The position numbers were made by a program, and so were the translations under genes. This document shows positions 24,210 through 36,951 of a DNA stretch of 64,000 nucleotides, piece by piece. The stretch is from Microcebus murinus. Its lineage: Eukaryota > Chordata > Mammalia > Primates > Cheirogaleidae. How positions within the stretch are numbered: the first letter of the stretch is position 1; each line of letters begins with the position of its first letter. The notes under the pieces were generated by a model, which was not told the origin of the DNA, did not search any database, and saw only the letters and a program-made list of their open reading frames with translations. The stretch spans positions 9,329,501 through 9,393,500 of the forward strand of contig NC_134108.1 of NCBI RefSeq assembly GCF_040939455.1, read 5' to 3'.

Positions 24210-24450
24210 CTGGAAAATGCTGCAGTGCAGCGGCTGGAAAGGGCTCTGGACTGAGCCCCAGACCCCAGGTTCAAGCTACTCCCCATGCTCCTCAGTCTTC
24301 TCACCTGCAAAATGGAGCTACCTTACCTGCCCCCGAGGGATATGAGTCTCCTGAAGCCTAGAAAGGGTCCTTACGTGCTGAATTACTGAATACATTTTCA
24401 GATGAGACAATGACGTGAAATGCAATCTAAATGTTAGTTATTATTATTCT
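24210..24450 (+). repeat. MIR SINE remnant
   Basis: gaaagggctctggactgagc, then ccccaggttcaagctactcc, then ctcacctgcaaaatggagct, then a degraded 3' part ending near aaatgttagttattattatt. Confidence 0.75.
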
Positions 24451-25212
24451 TTTAAAATTTGTCCATTAAGGCTCTCAAAGCATATAACAGTCAAATAATT
24501 CACAGTTCACTGAGCAGGCAGTTTGCTTGTATCTTGGAAACTTTCAGGCCCCAAGTTCTTGGGATAAAGAGTGCCTTATTTCAATTGTGGGCAGTGCCAT
24601 GACAATAGCACCCACTCTTACTGACGGTGCCCTTTTCTAATAAACACTGAGAATTTGATACAGAAAGAAAGTGACATGCTTTACTAAAAAAGAGATTATA
24701 TGAGTCACAATATGTTCTGCAAAGTATCAGAAAACCCAAGTCATGCCAGCTTAATCAACGAGGTGGGGCCATCTGAGACCTCGGGCTGCTCCTGTGGCTT
24801 GCACAGGGCTCTGCTGCCAGAGAACAAGAGGGAGAGTTTGGTGGGTGGGCAACCAACAAGGCCCACTTGCAGAGAACTAACAGGACATCTGTCCACCCAA
24901 GCAGTGGCTCCCACTCCATCCTTGATGTTGTCTCCTTTCTTGAGCCATTCACTCCCACCAGACTGAAATGTGACTAATCTCTGACCCACTCTTGCAGAGA
25001 GCAGACTGCTTCTAGAGTGAAGGACGGGAAGAATGACTGAGATGTGCTCAAGGGCACGGAGGCCACTCAGTGAGGCTGGTAATGAATGTCAGCCTCAGAC
25101 GCCCGGCCCGCTGCTTCAATGACTGTAACTTCTCTTCTTCTCTCATTCATGTCTCTATTTTGCTTTCCTAGGGTGAGGGTTTTCTTACGGTGCTGGAGAT
25201 ACTAAAATAACT
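24451..25212. other. Unassigned intronic sequence
   Basis: No gene or repeat family recognised. Confidence 0.5.
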
Positions 25213-26056
25213 TGGGGATACAGCAAATAAGCACATGAAAACATGCTCCATACCATATGCCACTGGAGAATTACAAATTAAAACAGCAATAAGATTACTA
25301 CACACCTATTAGAATGGCTAAAGTCCAAAACACTGACAACCCCAAATGCTGACAAGGATGTGGAGTAACAGGAACTTTTCACTCATTGCTGGTGAGAATG
25401 AAAATGGCACAGCCACCTTGGAACACAATTTGACAGTTTCTTACAAAGCTACACATATTCTTATCATTTGATCCAGTAATTGTGTTCCTTGCTATTTATC
25501 CAAATGAACTGAAACTTATGTCCATACAAAAATCTGTCCATGAATATTTATGGAAGTTTTATTCATAGTTGCCAAAAATTGGAAGCAACCAAGATGTCCT
25601 TCAGTAGGTGATGAATAAACAAATGGTGGCATATCCACACAATGGAATATTATTCAATAACATAAAGAGATCAGTTATCAAGCCACAGAAAGATACAGAG
25701 GAACCTTTAATGCACATGGTTAAGTGAAACAAGCCAACCGGAAAAGGCTACACGCCGCATGTTTCCAACTATATGACAGTCTGGAAAAGACAAAAATCTT
25801 AGAGACAGTAAAAAGATCAGTGGTTGTCAGATTTTGGGTGAGGGGCAAGGAGGAGGCACAGGGAATTTATAGGGCAGTGAAACTATGCTGTACGACGCTG
25901 CCAGGGTAGGTACGTGGCTTTATGCATAACATAAATCCATAGAACACACAGAAACAAAGAGTGATCCCTACGTATTAATAAACTATGGACTTTAGTTAGT
26001 AACAATGAATCGATATGGTTAACAGTAACGAGCAACTGTAACAAATGTAGTGCACT
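25213..26056 (+). mobile_element. Old L1M LINE 3' ORF2 and 3' UTR
   Basis: gccactggagaattacaaat, then aatggctaaagtccaaaaca, then gctgacaaggatgtggagta, then atggcacagccaccttggaa, then cacacaatggaatattattc give the end of L1 ORF2 with many stops. The 3' UTR follows (gatcagtggttgtcagattt). Ancient and inactive. Confidence 0.9.
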
Positions 26057-27440
26057 ATCATCATGGCCAAAGACTGGAGGGACAGCCTAAGAGGAAGAAG
26101 CCAGGAAACTAAAGCTCCTTGTGTTTGCCGACACGGGGAGCCCACAGTCCCTGCAGCAGAGAAACACTTGCATTTCCCAGCCCTCTTCCAAGACTGCTGC
26201 TCCACAAACGGCTTCCCAGCCCATGAATGGATTTTAAATTTATCACAAGGACTACAATGCATATGGCACTCTAGCACGTCATAGCTCGGCAGTCCAGCAT
26301 AATTCTTCCATAGTCCAATATGATAACCGGGTCAGCAAAGGTTCCCCGGGCACTTCCTCCTCCATTGTTTACTCCCTGTAGCCCTTGTCTTGGACCATAG
26401 GTGTGTGGCACTGGCAAACTAGGACACGTATACCTGGTAAATTGTTTGGAGATAGATACATTTGAAGAAGTCTGGCAGGACATTCACTTGATAAAATGTT
26501 TCTAGAATACTAAACTGGGAGGTGGGGAATCGGGTGGGGAGAGTAGAACATTGTTACCTGTTTTTCATTGTGTAGTGAAAAGGCACAGGCAAAGTCATGA
26601 AGCAATTTAATAATTTTTTTTTTTTACCTCCAAGGTTCTGCTTGAGCAATTTAATAATTTAAAGGCCTCTTTCCATTCTCAAAATATGAACAATACTTTG
26701 TCCTCTTTGTCCATTCATGTTCCCAGACCCACATTTTTTTAAACCTATAGTTTTCCCCCACTGCTTTGGACACACTTTCTAGATAAAGGGCACACTCGTC
26801 TGATAATGAACAGCTAAATAAAAACACGCTATGTTTCACACATCCTGCAAAAAAGCAAAGTGCAACACACCCAGCTGTATAAACCACTTCTTGAACAACT
26901 GTTTAACCCTTGTTCAGAAGCTCCAGGTTGTACTTGGGTTTTCAGACTTACTTTTCAAGCCCAACTTGGACACAGGGCCCTTACAAGTTCATTCACTCAG
27001 TACAGACACCAATTTTGAATTATGCTCCAGTGCAGTTATCTTTTTAGAAAATAATCCCTGTCCCAACATGCAAGAACATTTCCAGAGATATGCCATGCTT
27101 CCCGGGGCTGTGGTCCTCACTTTGCAGGGAATTTCCCTGACTGAGACTTTCCCATAAGCCTCTCGGATGACCAAGAATTCCGCTCGTCTCTTTTCGGCTC
27201 CATGACACCCACAGTGCCAGAACTTTACTCCACGCCTTCCCCCCACCCAGGAGCCTCTCGCAGACCCACCCCTAAGCCAGCTCTCTCCAGTGGTGCATCT
27301 GCTCACGGGTCTGCCTCTCCCTCCCCTTCCCCTCCACCCTCCCCCATCAACACTGCTCCCCTGGGGGCAGGGACCTCTTTGGTTCCCTGCAGTACCCCTG
27401 GAACTGGCAAAGTGACATTTTGGAGAGAGAGAAATCTGCA
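26057..27440. other. Unassigned intronic sequence
   Basis: Poly-T at 26611-26624. Frames of 158 (minus, 26989-27465) and 108 codons show no domain that I recognise. Confidence 0.5.
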
Positions 27441-27560
27441 ACAGAATCCTGATTCCACCCAACACATACCTGAGTAACTTTGGAGGAGCTCCCTGGGGAC
27501 TCTGAGCCTCAGGGTCCTCATCTGCCTAGTGGAGGTCACCATACACTGTGTGCAGGAGAT
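27441..27560 (+). repeat. MIR SINE fragment
   Basis: ggactctgagcctcagggtc then ctcatctgcctagtggaggt match the sense MIR core, diverged. It runs into a GGT repeat. Confidence 0.6.
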
Positions 27561-27632
27561 CCTGGTGGTGGTGGCAGTGGTGGTGGCGGTGGTAGTAAAG
27601 GTAATAATGATAATAATAATAATATATGCTTG
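27561..27632. repeat. (GGT)n and (AAT)n trinucleotide repeats
   Basis: TGG/GGT units with interruptions to about 27598, then GATAAT/AAT units to about 27625. Confidence 0.9.
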
Positions 27633-27920
27633 AATAGATTAGTCTGAGCAGCTCACTCGAGCACTTGGTAGCAGCATGCAAACACATAGTTCAGTCTGAA
27701 GATTAAGCAAATGGCCCTGGCTACACAGAACAAAATCAGATAAGGTAAACGAATCGCTGCCCAGTGATGCTGAAGGTTCCGAGTTCTGCACAGCACGTGT
27801 TCTCTTAGGCGCAACTCCCGTGGGCTGCAGAGAGCGGGAAGGAAGGCGCCACTGAGACCCCAGCTCCCTGGAGAGCTTCCACCGGGCCATGCAGTTGTGT
27901 GGGCACGGGGCTCACAGCAG

Positions 27921-27965
27921 TGTTTGTTTATTCAATTGTTTGTTTGTTTGTTTGTTTGTTTTTAT
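27921..27965. repeat. (TTTG)n microsatellite
   Basis: Tandem GTTT units from 27938 to 27961 with a shorter run before. Confidence 0.95.
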
Positions 27966-29010
27966 TGGTTTTATGGCCAAAACCTTGGCAGAGGAAAATC
28001 ATTCCTCTAGCATCAAAGAATTGTGCAGGGGCCTGAAGGAGAGCACTTTGCTTGTTTGAGACAGCAGCTCGCTGTCCGCTGGGCTGCAGTGCCATGGAAG
28101 ACAGCTCACTTGGCAGTGGAAAAGCTCCACTTTTCCACACTTTTACACTTTTCCACACAAGCCTTCCTCGTTCCCATGATGCCTCCTCCTGACTCCCATT
28201 TAAGTGGAATTATTTAACTTACAGGATTTTTGAAAACAGAAGGAAAAGTCCTTAAAACTCCACCTGGGTCCTTCTGGATGAGTTATTCCCATAACCCAGA
28301 AGAGGCAGGCAGAGCTGCCCCCGATAGCTCCAGTGTGACCCACTTCAAGGCTTCATCCAGGTCCACGGGACAAGGTGCTGACCTGAACCCCTCGCAATAC
28401 TCTTTGCGTGACCCAAGAAAAACAAAGTTTTGAACATTTAAAAATGTGGGGCTAAATATATTCACAGGGAAAAAAAAAAAAAGAAGCCTTCCAAGGAAAC
28501 AACACTGTTTTGAATGTTAAAGAGGGGGAAGAGAAACTGGTAAGAGTAAAAAGGAATAGCAAAATGCACTTTTTATTTTAACCATGGCACTGCTCTGGCG
28601 AGGCCCGAGGTTTCAACCTGCACGCAGAGCTTCCTGTCTCACAGACCGCGAGCCCCTGCGGGCCAGTGCCCCACGCCCGCCCTGCGGCAGAATCGCCCAG
28701 TGAGCGAGTATGTCGTCTTGGGTATCCTCTCTGGTTGAAAAATTATACCTCCTTTGGAGTTCTTTTGCCACCAACTTGATCCACCCTTCTAAAGCATTCA
28801 GGATATTTAAAAAAAAAAAATGGACATCATTTTATTTGTGACAAGTTCTTTTCTGATAAACTTTTCTCTCATGAAGCACATCCCATCTGTTCTATAAAAT
28901 TCCTAAATAATAGCCAGTTTCCATTCTTTATCAATAAGCATGTTGGAGGCCTCTCTTCATTCTTTGAAATAACACTCCCCTGTCCTTCCTGCCCTCTACC
29001 AATCCATCTA
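27966..29010. other. Unassigned intronic sequence
   Basis: 28115-28160 has a small duplicated phrase (cacttttccacac twice, with an intervening variant). Poly-A at 28470-28482 and 28810-28820. No gene recognised. Confidence 0.5.
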
Positions 29011-29020
29011 AGAGTGCTGA

Positions 29021-29668
29021 TTTTTTTTTTAATTTTTTTTTTATTTTGGCATATTATGGGGGTACAGATTTTAAGGTTTCAATAAATGCCCATTTCCCCC
29101 CCCTCCCCCCAAAAGTCTGAGTCTCCATCATGACCATCCCCCAGATGGTGCACATCTCACTCATTATGTATGTATATACCCGCCCCCCTCCCCCCTCCCA
29201 CCTGCCCAATACCCTATTACTGTAGCACCTATGTGTCCACTTAGGTGCTACTCAGTTAATACCAGTTTGCTGGAGAATATATCTGGTGCTTGTTTTTCCA
29301 TTCTTGGGATACTTCACTTAGTAGTATGGGTTCCAGCTCTAACCAGGAAAATATAAGATGTGCTATATCACCATTGTTTCTTAGAGCTGAATAGTACTCC
29401 ATGGTATACATATACCACATTTTATTAATCCATTCTTGGATTGATGGGCACTTGGGCTGTTTCCACAGCCTTGCAATTATGAATTGTGCTGCTATAAACA
29501 TTCGAGTGCAGGTGTCTTTTTTGTAGAGTGTCACTGGATCATTTGGGTAGATGCCCAGCAATGGGATTGCTGGATCAAATGGTAGATTCACTTGTATCGC
29601 TTTAAGGTATCTCCATATTGCTTTCCACAGAGGTTGAACTAGTTTGCAGTCCCACCAGCAGTGTTGAT
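29021..29668 (-). mobile_element. Young strepsirrhine L1, 5'-truncated
   Basis: On the minus strand this is the last ~135 codons of ORF2, a 3' UTR and a poly-A tail (poly-T at 29021-29042 on the plus strand). Target duplications are imperfect: agtgctgattttt at the tail end and agtgttgattttt at the 5' end. The copy is nearly identical to the 3' end of the L1 at 36952-38780, so both belong to one recent subfamily. Confidence 0.95.
29256..29665 (-). pseudogene. L1 ORF2 C-terminal fragment
   Basis: The C-terminal end of the L1 endonuclease/reverse-transcriptase protein is open for at least 112 codons to a stop at 29256, including the stretch [14 protein letters not shown] and the Cys/His-poor tail ending YSPANWY. 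It lacks the catalytic domains and promoter and cannot encode a working enzyme. Confidence 0.9.
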
Positions 29669-30589
29669 TTTTAAAAGTACTTTCCTATCCCTTGCAAAGC
29701 TCTTTGATAAACTGGCAATAAAGAAAGTGTCAATCAATTGTTATGACAATGTTAGTTACGATATTACTTAATAGCTATTTAGAGCCTAGCACAGCCCAGA
29801 ACATAAAAGGAGCCTTAAAGACAAAAGGATAACAATTCGTTGGTTTATTGATGATGTACTCATTGAAAAGCTGGAAGAGTCAAAAATATTACCGACCCAG
29901 CACCCCACCTTCCCCGTTGACATCCCGGGAGCCTCATCGTGAAGTCTGGCTCTTTAAGCCCGTCGATCCTCACGAGGGTGGCTTTAGAGTTGGAGAGCCA
30001 ACCAAATATTATTAAAATATCTAGAAAACCTGCGGTTGAGACAGGCAGGAAGAATGAAAAGAATTCACAATTTAATAAGGCAGGGAAGAGATTTGAGGGG
30101 GGAAAAAAGCTGTAAACCTGTACTAGAGGGTACAGAATTCATTCTACCCAAGTAGCACATTAAAAATGGAAAGACGACGTGAAAGAATGTCATCAGGCTG
30201 TCACCTGAAACCAGGGACAACACCTGCAACTGTACAACAGGGACGTTGAATATTCCCCGGCAGCACGAAGACTGGACGCTGGGCTCCACGTGCCTTTGGT
30301 GGCCTGGCGGGATGGTGCTGCACACAGGTCCTTCTGCCCAGACCAAAGTCTCTGGCCGCAGCCCCAGCCCACAGAGATGGCCAGCGCCTCACAGTCACCT
30401 ACTGTCCTCCTGGTAACCCCACACAACGCCCGCCAACCCTTCCCCAGGACTCCCTTCCTCCAGCACAGCGAGAGCCAAGGCCGGGCGTTCCTCCTGGCTT
30501 CATTTCAAAGGTGGGACGGGAAGGATGGCGCCATGCTTGTCATAATCGAGGAAGCTGGGCAGCCTGATTTTATATGAATAGATGTCAGG
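29669..30589. other. Unassigned intronic sequence
   Basis: No repeat family or gene recognised. Confidence 0.5.
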
Positions 30590-30720
30590 CCATCGGGGCT
30601 GGAGGGAAGCTCAGAGGCCATTCGGTAATTTCTAGAGATGATGAAAGTGAGGCAAAGGGAGGTGGCGATGGGCACAGAACTGGCCAGAGCTAGAGCTAGA
30701 ACAAGGACACGGTGCTCTTC
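30590..30720 (-). repeat. MIR SINE remnant
   Basis: agagatgatgaaagtgaggc, then aaagggaggtggcgatgggc, then actggccagagctagagcta match the antisense MIR core. Confidence 0.65.
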
Positions 30721-31894
30721 CCGTGCACCTGTGAGGTTGCGAACGGCCCAGTGACTAAAGTTGCTTTAGATTTTATTCTTAGAGAAACAAGCCCAACGTG
30801 AAATGTTCCACGCACATCACCCGTCTGCCTTCCCAACTCATGGAATAATTTCCAGGCCTTCCCCCTCACTTTGGAAGGAAGGGCCTGAAGTGCGGCTCAG
30901 AGTTCGGAGCTGTGAACGTGCCCAGGTCTCCAGTTTTTAGAAAGCACCGGACTGACCAAGGTTGCTGGAAGTTGCTATCTCAGGTGGTGACTTTTCCTCA
31001 TGCAGCCAAGCCACAACAGGCAAACAAGAGAGCCGGCTCAGTTTCCATCAAGAAGGTCCTGCCAAAGGCAGGTGAAGGCACCTGCAGAGAATTCATTCAC
31101 AGAGAAGAACTTCAGCCTCCGCCCCAGGTTCACTGAAAACCCAACAGTGATGCCCACCTGCGGGCTCTGCTCCCCTGACACCCTGCCGGCTGCCGGGGAG
31201 AAGGGTCCCTGCGGGAAACGTCGTTTGTCACTCCACTCTGTCACTCTGCTCTCGGCTGTGGCCGATCATCTGAAGTTGCTGAGCATGCTGCGTTCTTCCT
31301 CCTCCTTTCTGCTTTCCCTTCCTCAGGAGGCTCTGCGAGCATTCGGTGTTTAGATAAAGACGCGACTTTAGGGTCTGAGGTTGTCGCACGCATGGCCACC
31401 CATGTTAAATGCTCCAGGAAACACTGTGTATTTATAGAAGTCCCCAAAAAGCACAGGATAATTTCCTCATGTGCAGTGGAGTCCACGGTACTAAATAGGA
31501 AACATGAACATCCTCCAGGCGGAAAACCAAGGTAAATAAACACACTGCGCCAGGCAGGACAAATGAGCAGCACCACGAGAATTTTAACGTAGACTCTGAC
31601 CGCTGTCAGATGCACGCTGGACTCCCATATTTAGTATGTGCCTCTCTGCAAGTCTTTTTCTCTCGGGGTACATGGAAAAGTGTCCCTCGCCCCAAGGCCA
31701 AGGCCGCCACCCAGGCTTTGGATGCTGCCAAATAGACCAACTCTTCCTCTTAGAGTCAACTGATGCTGATAAGTTTATTCAAGTCTCTACCATTAAAAAA
31801 AAAAAAAAAAAAAGCCTCCCAGCCTCATGTCGCCTTGCAGCCGCTGGCCTGTTGCTGGTCTCCAGACTCAGGAGTTTGTTTCTTCCTGCCTCCC
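30721..31894. other. Unassigned sequence with a poly-A tract
   Basis: Poly-A at 31797-31813. No retrogene body is seen upstream of it. Otherwise nothing recognised. Confidence 0.5.
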
Positions 31895-32230
31895 GCTGAG
31901 TCCTCAGCCCACTGCAATCTGGTGCCTCCACCATCGTTCCGCCAAAGCAGCTCTTGTTAAGGTCACCAATGACCTGAGTGTCACCAAACACAGCCGTTGT
32001 CTTGGCACGGGCCTTTGATTCCGCCGAGCACGCCCTCCTCTGAAACGCCGGCAGCGGCCTCTCCTCGGCCTCCCCTCCCTCTCTGCCCTACCTCGCAGGC
32101 CACGGCGCCTCTCCCCGCGTTAAACTGACCCTTTAGATGAGGTCACCACCTGTCACATGCAGGTAGCTCACAGTCAGACAAAGCATCTCAAACTCCACAT
32201 GTCAAGCCTTCCCTCTCCGCCCCCCATAGC
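31895..32230 (+). mobile_element. L2 LINE ORF fragment
   Basis: agcccactgcaatctggtgc, then agcagctcttgttaaggtca, then ccaatgacctgagtgtcacc, then gcatctcaaactccacatgt follow L2 reverse-transcriptase ORF order. It has internal deletions and no open frame. Confidence 0.85.
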
Positions 32231-32510
32231 CGGTCCAAGCACAATCAACCATCCCAAGACGCCTCACATCCACCCACTTCTCTCCGCCAGCCTCCCCGGC
32301 CAGGCCCACGGCCCTGCCGCGCCCCCCAGCAGCCCCCTTCCCGGCTCCCACCCGCCACCCTCTGCGTCAGCCCCGCACTTAACCAGAGTCCTCACTCCAA
32401 AGCCCGCCCTGAGACTGCTCTGTGCCCCAGAACACCCGCGTGGCCCACCTTGTCCCAGGTTCTCGAAAGCGCCAGGAGGGCAGCTCTGCCTGGAAGGCGG
32501 CCCCTTCCTC
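32231..32510. other. GC-rich sequence between L2 parts
   Basis: Probably diverged L2 ORF or unique sequence. No gene. The 146-codon frame at 32157-32597 is Pro/Ser-rich and crosses L2 sequence, so it is chance. Confidence 0.4.
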
Positions 32511-32970
32511 CCCAACTTAGTTAACGGGTTAACTGCTCCTCATTCTTTAGACCTCAGCCCCAGGGGACGCCTTCCCGGCCTGTCACCCCCAGGCTAGGTT
32601 AGATGGCTCCGTGACACTGTCCTCCCACTGCATCCTCTGCCTTCACAGAGCTCACGTCACCACCGCGCTAATCCTGCGCTCTTTGTGTGATCTGGGTCAG
32701 TGTCTTGGCCCGTCCCCGCTCCGAGGGCAGCCTTGAGGTTGCACCTCCCAGACCTCCCATCACAGGGAGCGTAGCGGACCGCGGGCCCCCGGTCCTTAAT
32801 AAAATCCTTGCACGTTCCATCCCTTTGCATTGCTTCTCCGAGGACCCAGACGAAGGCACCCCTTCAACTCTAAGCCCCATGAGTACAAAGGCCTTGTCTG
32901 TCTGTGCTGCCAGTTAATGTCCAAGGCCTGGTGCAGTAATTCTGAACACGCACTCATGGAATTGACGAAT
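32511..32970 (+). mobile_element. L2 LINE 3' end
   Basis: ctcattctttagacctcagc, then gacgccttcccggcctgtca, then ctctaagccccatgagtaca, then aaggccttgtctgtctgtgc, then aaggcctggtgcagtaattc match the end of the L2 ORF and its 3' terminus. Confidence 0.75.
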
Positions 32971-34569
32971 CAATCGCTGCATCATTTTTGAAGGAGCCTG
33001 GAACACAAACACCCGGAATCTCACGTTGCTTTTATGCCCTTTTCTTGATGCCACGTGAGTCTGCACAAAACACTGAGCAAACTCTCCAGGCTGTCACTGG
33101 GTTAGGGCAAGTCCCCAAGTCCCCCAGCTGGCAGAGTCACAGTGGAGCCCAGTACCCCCTGGCACTGCAGCGCCAGCAAGGCCTCAACCCCTGCGGGTGG
33201 CAAATAGGCACAGGAAGGGACTCGCTGGCCACTTTGCGGTGCGATCCGCAAAGCCACGTCCCTGCCCATCTGGGGAGGAAGGAGGGCGGCGGGTTCGACA
33301 GACGGGAACCTGCAACGCACAGCGCCGTCCCTGAGAGGCCCCCACTCATGGCTCCCGAGTGCGGGCGCGCATTTTCTGGAGAAAGAAACCATTAAGTTGT
33401 GGGTAGAGAAGAGTTTTGAGGCTCCATGGAGACAGGCTTTAGACGGGAAAAAAGACATTTTAGAAAATGCAGTGTAGCAAGCTTCTCGGCTCCCACACAC
33501 CCTTCCCACTAAGCCTCTGGATGTGAGAAATTTTTGGCTGCCTTCTGACTTTAAAGAAAAAACAGCTTTAAAACAGAGATACCTTAAAAAGAAAAAGAAA
33601 TCATTCTGAAAGAAGATTGTCTGCTATTTCAGGTCATTTTAAAACTATGAAATAAGAAATCCCCCTTCCTGAGGCGAACGTCTATGGCGGCGACATCCCG
33701 CCACTGGGGAAAAGAGAATCGGAGAAACCCGCAGCCGCCCCCAGGACGAGAGGAGAGCAGGAGCTGCTGCCTGCTCATCTCCCCACAGACAAGTGCTCGT
33801 GGCTTCTCAAGAGCAACCCTGCTGCGTGGTGGACAGTCGTCCCGGCTGTGTGATGCTGCGAAGATGAGGTCTTGGCCTAAGAGGCAGAGAACCAGGAGAA
33901 GCCCCTGGCCACCCTGCAGGCCCCGCACAGCCTGCCCGCCCCAGGCTCTGTTCTCGGCACTGGAGCACTCCCACAGAAGGGGTGACGCTGCCTCGCCCGT
34001 TCCCTTCCTCCCTCACTTCCAAGGACTTGGTTCCTGAAGTCTCCCTTCCACCCGTCACTGGGTAGTGTGAGCTGCCCCTTCAGCCAAGTCCCCGGGCCCC
34101 GTAAAGCACATGCATTTGAAAACTGTTGTATCTGTGACCTCTGGGCCAAAAGACACTGATTCTGTCATCTTTTTTATTCCCTATGAACCTTATTTTTCAG
34201 CCCTATACGCTCACTGGCGCGCTCCTTCAAACCTATTCCCAGAACTTCAGGTCCACAGCTGCACCCACGGTTCTGGGCTGATTCTAACCCGGGCGTGGGC
34301 CGAGCTGGACGCCTGCCCCTCCCCAGGTGCTCACGGCGCTCTTGTTCTTACGCCACTTGGCTCTCCGCGTCACCAAAGTCACTGCAGTCGTGCCGCCGTT
34401 TCCACCGTAATGTGGAAGGTAAGGGCCACTGACGTGACATTCAACAAAACTCAGACCCAAGGCTGATCCTTCCGCCCCCCTCCCTGATGTCACCTGACTC
34501 GCCGACAGGCACCGATTGCACACGTGCCCAACGACTGTGTGGCCTACACCAGGGGCAGCACATCTGGAA
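32971..34569. other. Unassigned intronic sequence
   Basis: Moderate GC. Several frames of 100-135 codons exist on both strands over the same bases, without a recognisable domain. Nothing else seen. Confidence 0.5.
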
Positions 34570-35095
34570 ACCTCTTTTTGACTTTTGATTTTGAAATGAC
34601 TGTAGACTCACAGGAAGTTGCAAAGAGAGTGCACAGAGTACTCAACCTTTCAATTTCTCCCTTCCTTTTCGTATTCTCCTTAACCTTAACCTTGTCACAG
34701 AGCTTACTTTCCATGTAGGAAAGTGCCCATCACCCAACCCCCCCAGCAGTGACATCTTTCGTAACTGAAGGGAGCTGGCGGGCACGGCACCAAAACTAGA
34801 CACAGACCCTACTCCGAGGGCACCGTTTCTTGCATGCACTCATTTATCTGATTTGCCTTGGGGTAGAATTTTACACTGTATCACACGTGTAGACCAATCA
34901 AGACACAGAAGCGTCCCAGTCTCACAAAGGGCCTCTCCATGCTGCGCCTTGTGGCCTTCCTGCCCCCATTCCCTAATCCCTGGCAACCACTTGTCCCTTC
35001 TCCATTTCTATAATGTCACTGTGAAAATGTTACATAAATGGCATAATACGGTATACGACCTTTTGAGATTTTTTTTTTTCACTCATTGAGAGCTC
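34570..35095 (-). mobile_element. Old L1M LINE 3' UTR
   Basis: Antisense L1M: tgactgtagactcacaggaa, then ccctaatccctggcaaccac, then tctccatttctataatgtca, then ttacataaatggcataatac, then tttttttcactcattgagag. Confidence 0.85.
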
Positions 35096-35124
35096 TGAAT
35101 AAATCACATTTCCTGGAGTGTTAT

Positions 35125-35260
35125 CGCTGCCCCCACCGCCCACTCCAACCCAAGCCCCAGGATTCTGAATCAGCAGGTCCAAGGTGGGACCCAGAAGATG
35201 GCATTTTTAAAGGCATCCCGGGGAAGCCTTAGTAACTGTCGTCTATGGACCGCTGGCCTG
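35125..35260 (+). mobile_element. MER5A-type hAT-Charlie MITE remnant
   Basis: ccaggattctgaatcagcag, then gtccaaggtgggacccagaa, then gatggcatttttaaaggcat match the MER5A centre. The ends are eroded. Confidence 0.65.
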
Positions 35261-36000
35261 GACCATATCCTCCGGCTAATGGATGTCTGTGGTGTTAAAG
35301 ATGGAATCAAGTATCTTGCTAAAGGCAGGTAACATTACACCTGTCACCTCCTTCCTCTGCTACATCCTACAGGGCTTCCAGGGGAACTGGATCCCTCTGA
35401 CGTCACTACTTCCTTATAAAATCGCACTCGTTTTACCTCAAAGCCTATTCTTTCTGAGGTGCCTGACAATTGAGTTGGTGATGAGTTGTTGTTTTTTTTT
35501 TTTCAAAACTATTTCTGACTCAGAGGTCTGCAAGCCTTTATGCATACTTTTTCATTCAGAAATCATTTTTTTCTAAACAAAATGCACTGCGACAAATCCA
35601 GTCAATTTTGCAAGTCTCCCAGATACCCAAATAGCAACTAACATGACATGGCACTTTCCATCCAGATTTATTTTCCTACCTTCCACGGAAGGTGATCACA
35701 AAGTTAAGTGCAATACACATTTTGACTGCAGTTTGGCTGACCTTGAGGACACAGAGAATCCATGAAGAATAAACGGCACTAGGTACGGGCGCCACCAGGA
35801 AGGGCCAGATTGGGAGTCCCTGACAAGCTAACCTGTGGGCGACTCTGCACAGGCAGCTGCACGTCTCTTAGAACAGGGGCCAGGGAGGCCAAGGACCAAC
35901 CTCTCCTCACACCCTGAGAGGACACGGGAAACCACGCAGAAACACTTTCACGGGATGACAGTGAAGGTGAAGGAGAGGAAGGAAGAAATGACACGGTTGC
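35261..36000. other. Unassigned intronic sequence
   Basis: AT-rich with a poly-T patch at 35491-35503. No gene recognised. Confidence 0.5.
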
Positions 36001-36115
36001 GTGCAATTCATTCATTCATTCTTTCATTCAATCCATGAGGGCAGAAGCTTGGTTTTGTTCTCTGCCGGAGTGCTTGACTCATGGTTGGTGCTCCATAAAT
36101 ATCTACCATGTAACA
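36001..36115 (+). repeat. (ATTC)n and an L2-like 3' end
   Basis: ATTC units at 36006-36030, then gagggcagaagcttggtttt and ggtgctccataaatatctac, which resemble the L2 3' terminus. Confidence 0.55.
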
Positions 36116-36939
36116 TACTCACCCAGCACGCGGGCGGGGCGTGGTCAGGCCCACGTCCAGCTCCTCGCCAGGAGAGAGGAGGGGTCACCCAAGAGAACGC
36201 CACCTACATGGCTTCTGCCGAGGAGAGAGGGGGGAGCGATGCTAACCGCACAAGCCTCAAAGGTGGGTGAGCCACGCTGCCCCGGCCTCTGGACAGCAGC
36301 AGCCAATCGGAAAACCTGATGAGCTGTCACATAAATGCCACAGGGAGGTCACCTGACATCCCATCCAGCCCCGCCTCAGATGCCAGTGCCCCTCCCACCC
36401 CAGAGTGGGTCCAACACACCCATCTCCCCTGGGATGCGGGCACAGAAAGCGCTAGTCGTGCCTCGGTATCCGTTTGCCTTTTCTTCGACGGTAACGGAAG
36501 GCTTGGCGGGTCAGAAGCACAGGGCAAAGTCTCACCTCCCAACTGTCCCTGCAGCTAGTTGGGGCCCGGTGACTACGACCTCACAAACGGATTCAAGTGG
36601 GGATGGTGTGCAGCAGCTCTAAGGAGAATCTGAGGGTTCCCCTTGTCCCTCCTTCTCTTTTCCATGCTGGTGCCCGGAACCCAGATGCAATAGTCGGAGC
36701 TCTGGCTGCCACTTTGCACCACAGAACAAGGGTCACATCCTGGGGGTAAGGAAATGATGAGCAGGGAGGAGCTTGGGTCCTGGAAGATTTTGTGGACAAA
36801 GCCACTGGGCCAGCCTGGACTGCACACCTCTGACATTTCATGAGAGAGAAAAATAAGCTTTTATCTTGATTAAGCTGCTGTTATTTGGGGGATTTCTATT
36901 ATTTACACCCAAATCTAATCGTAGCTAACACTGATATAT
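36116..36939. other. Unassigned intronic sequence
   Basis: Moderately GC-rich. No gene or repeat recognised before the L1 target site. Confidence 0.5.
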
Positions 36940-36951
36940 AAAACAGAGATA

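Noticed and set aside
31797..31813. Poly-A tract as a processed pseudogene tail
   Set aside because: No mRNA-like body or target duplication was found upstream.
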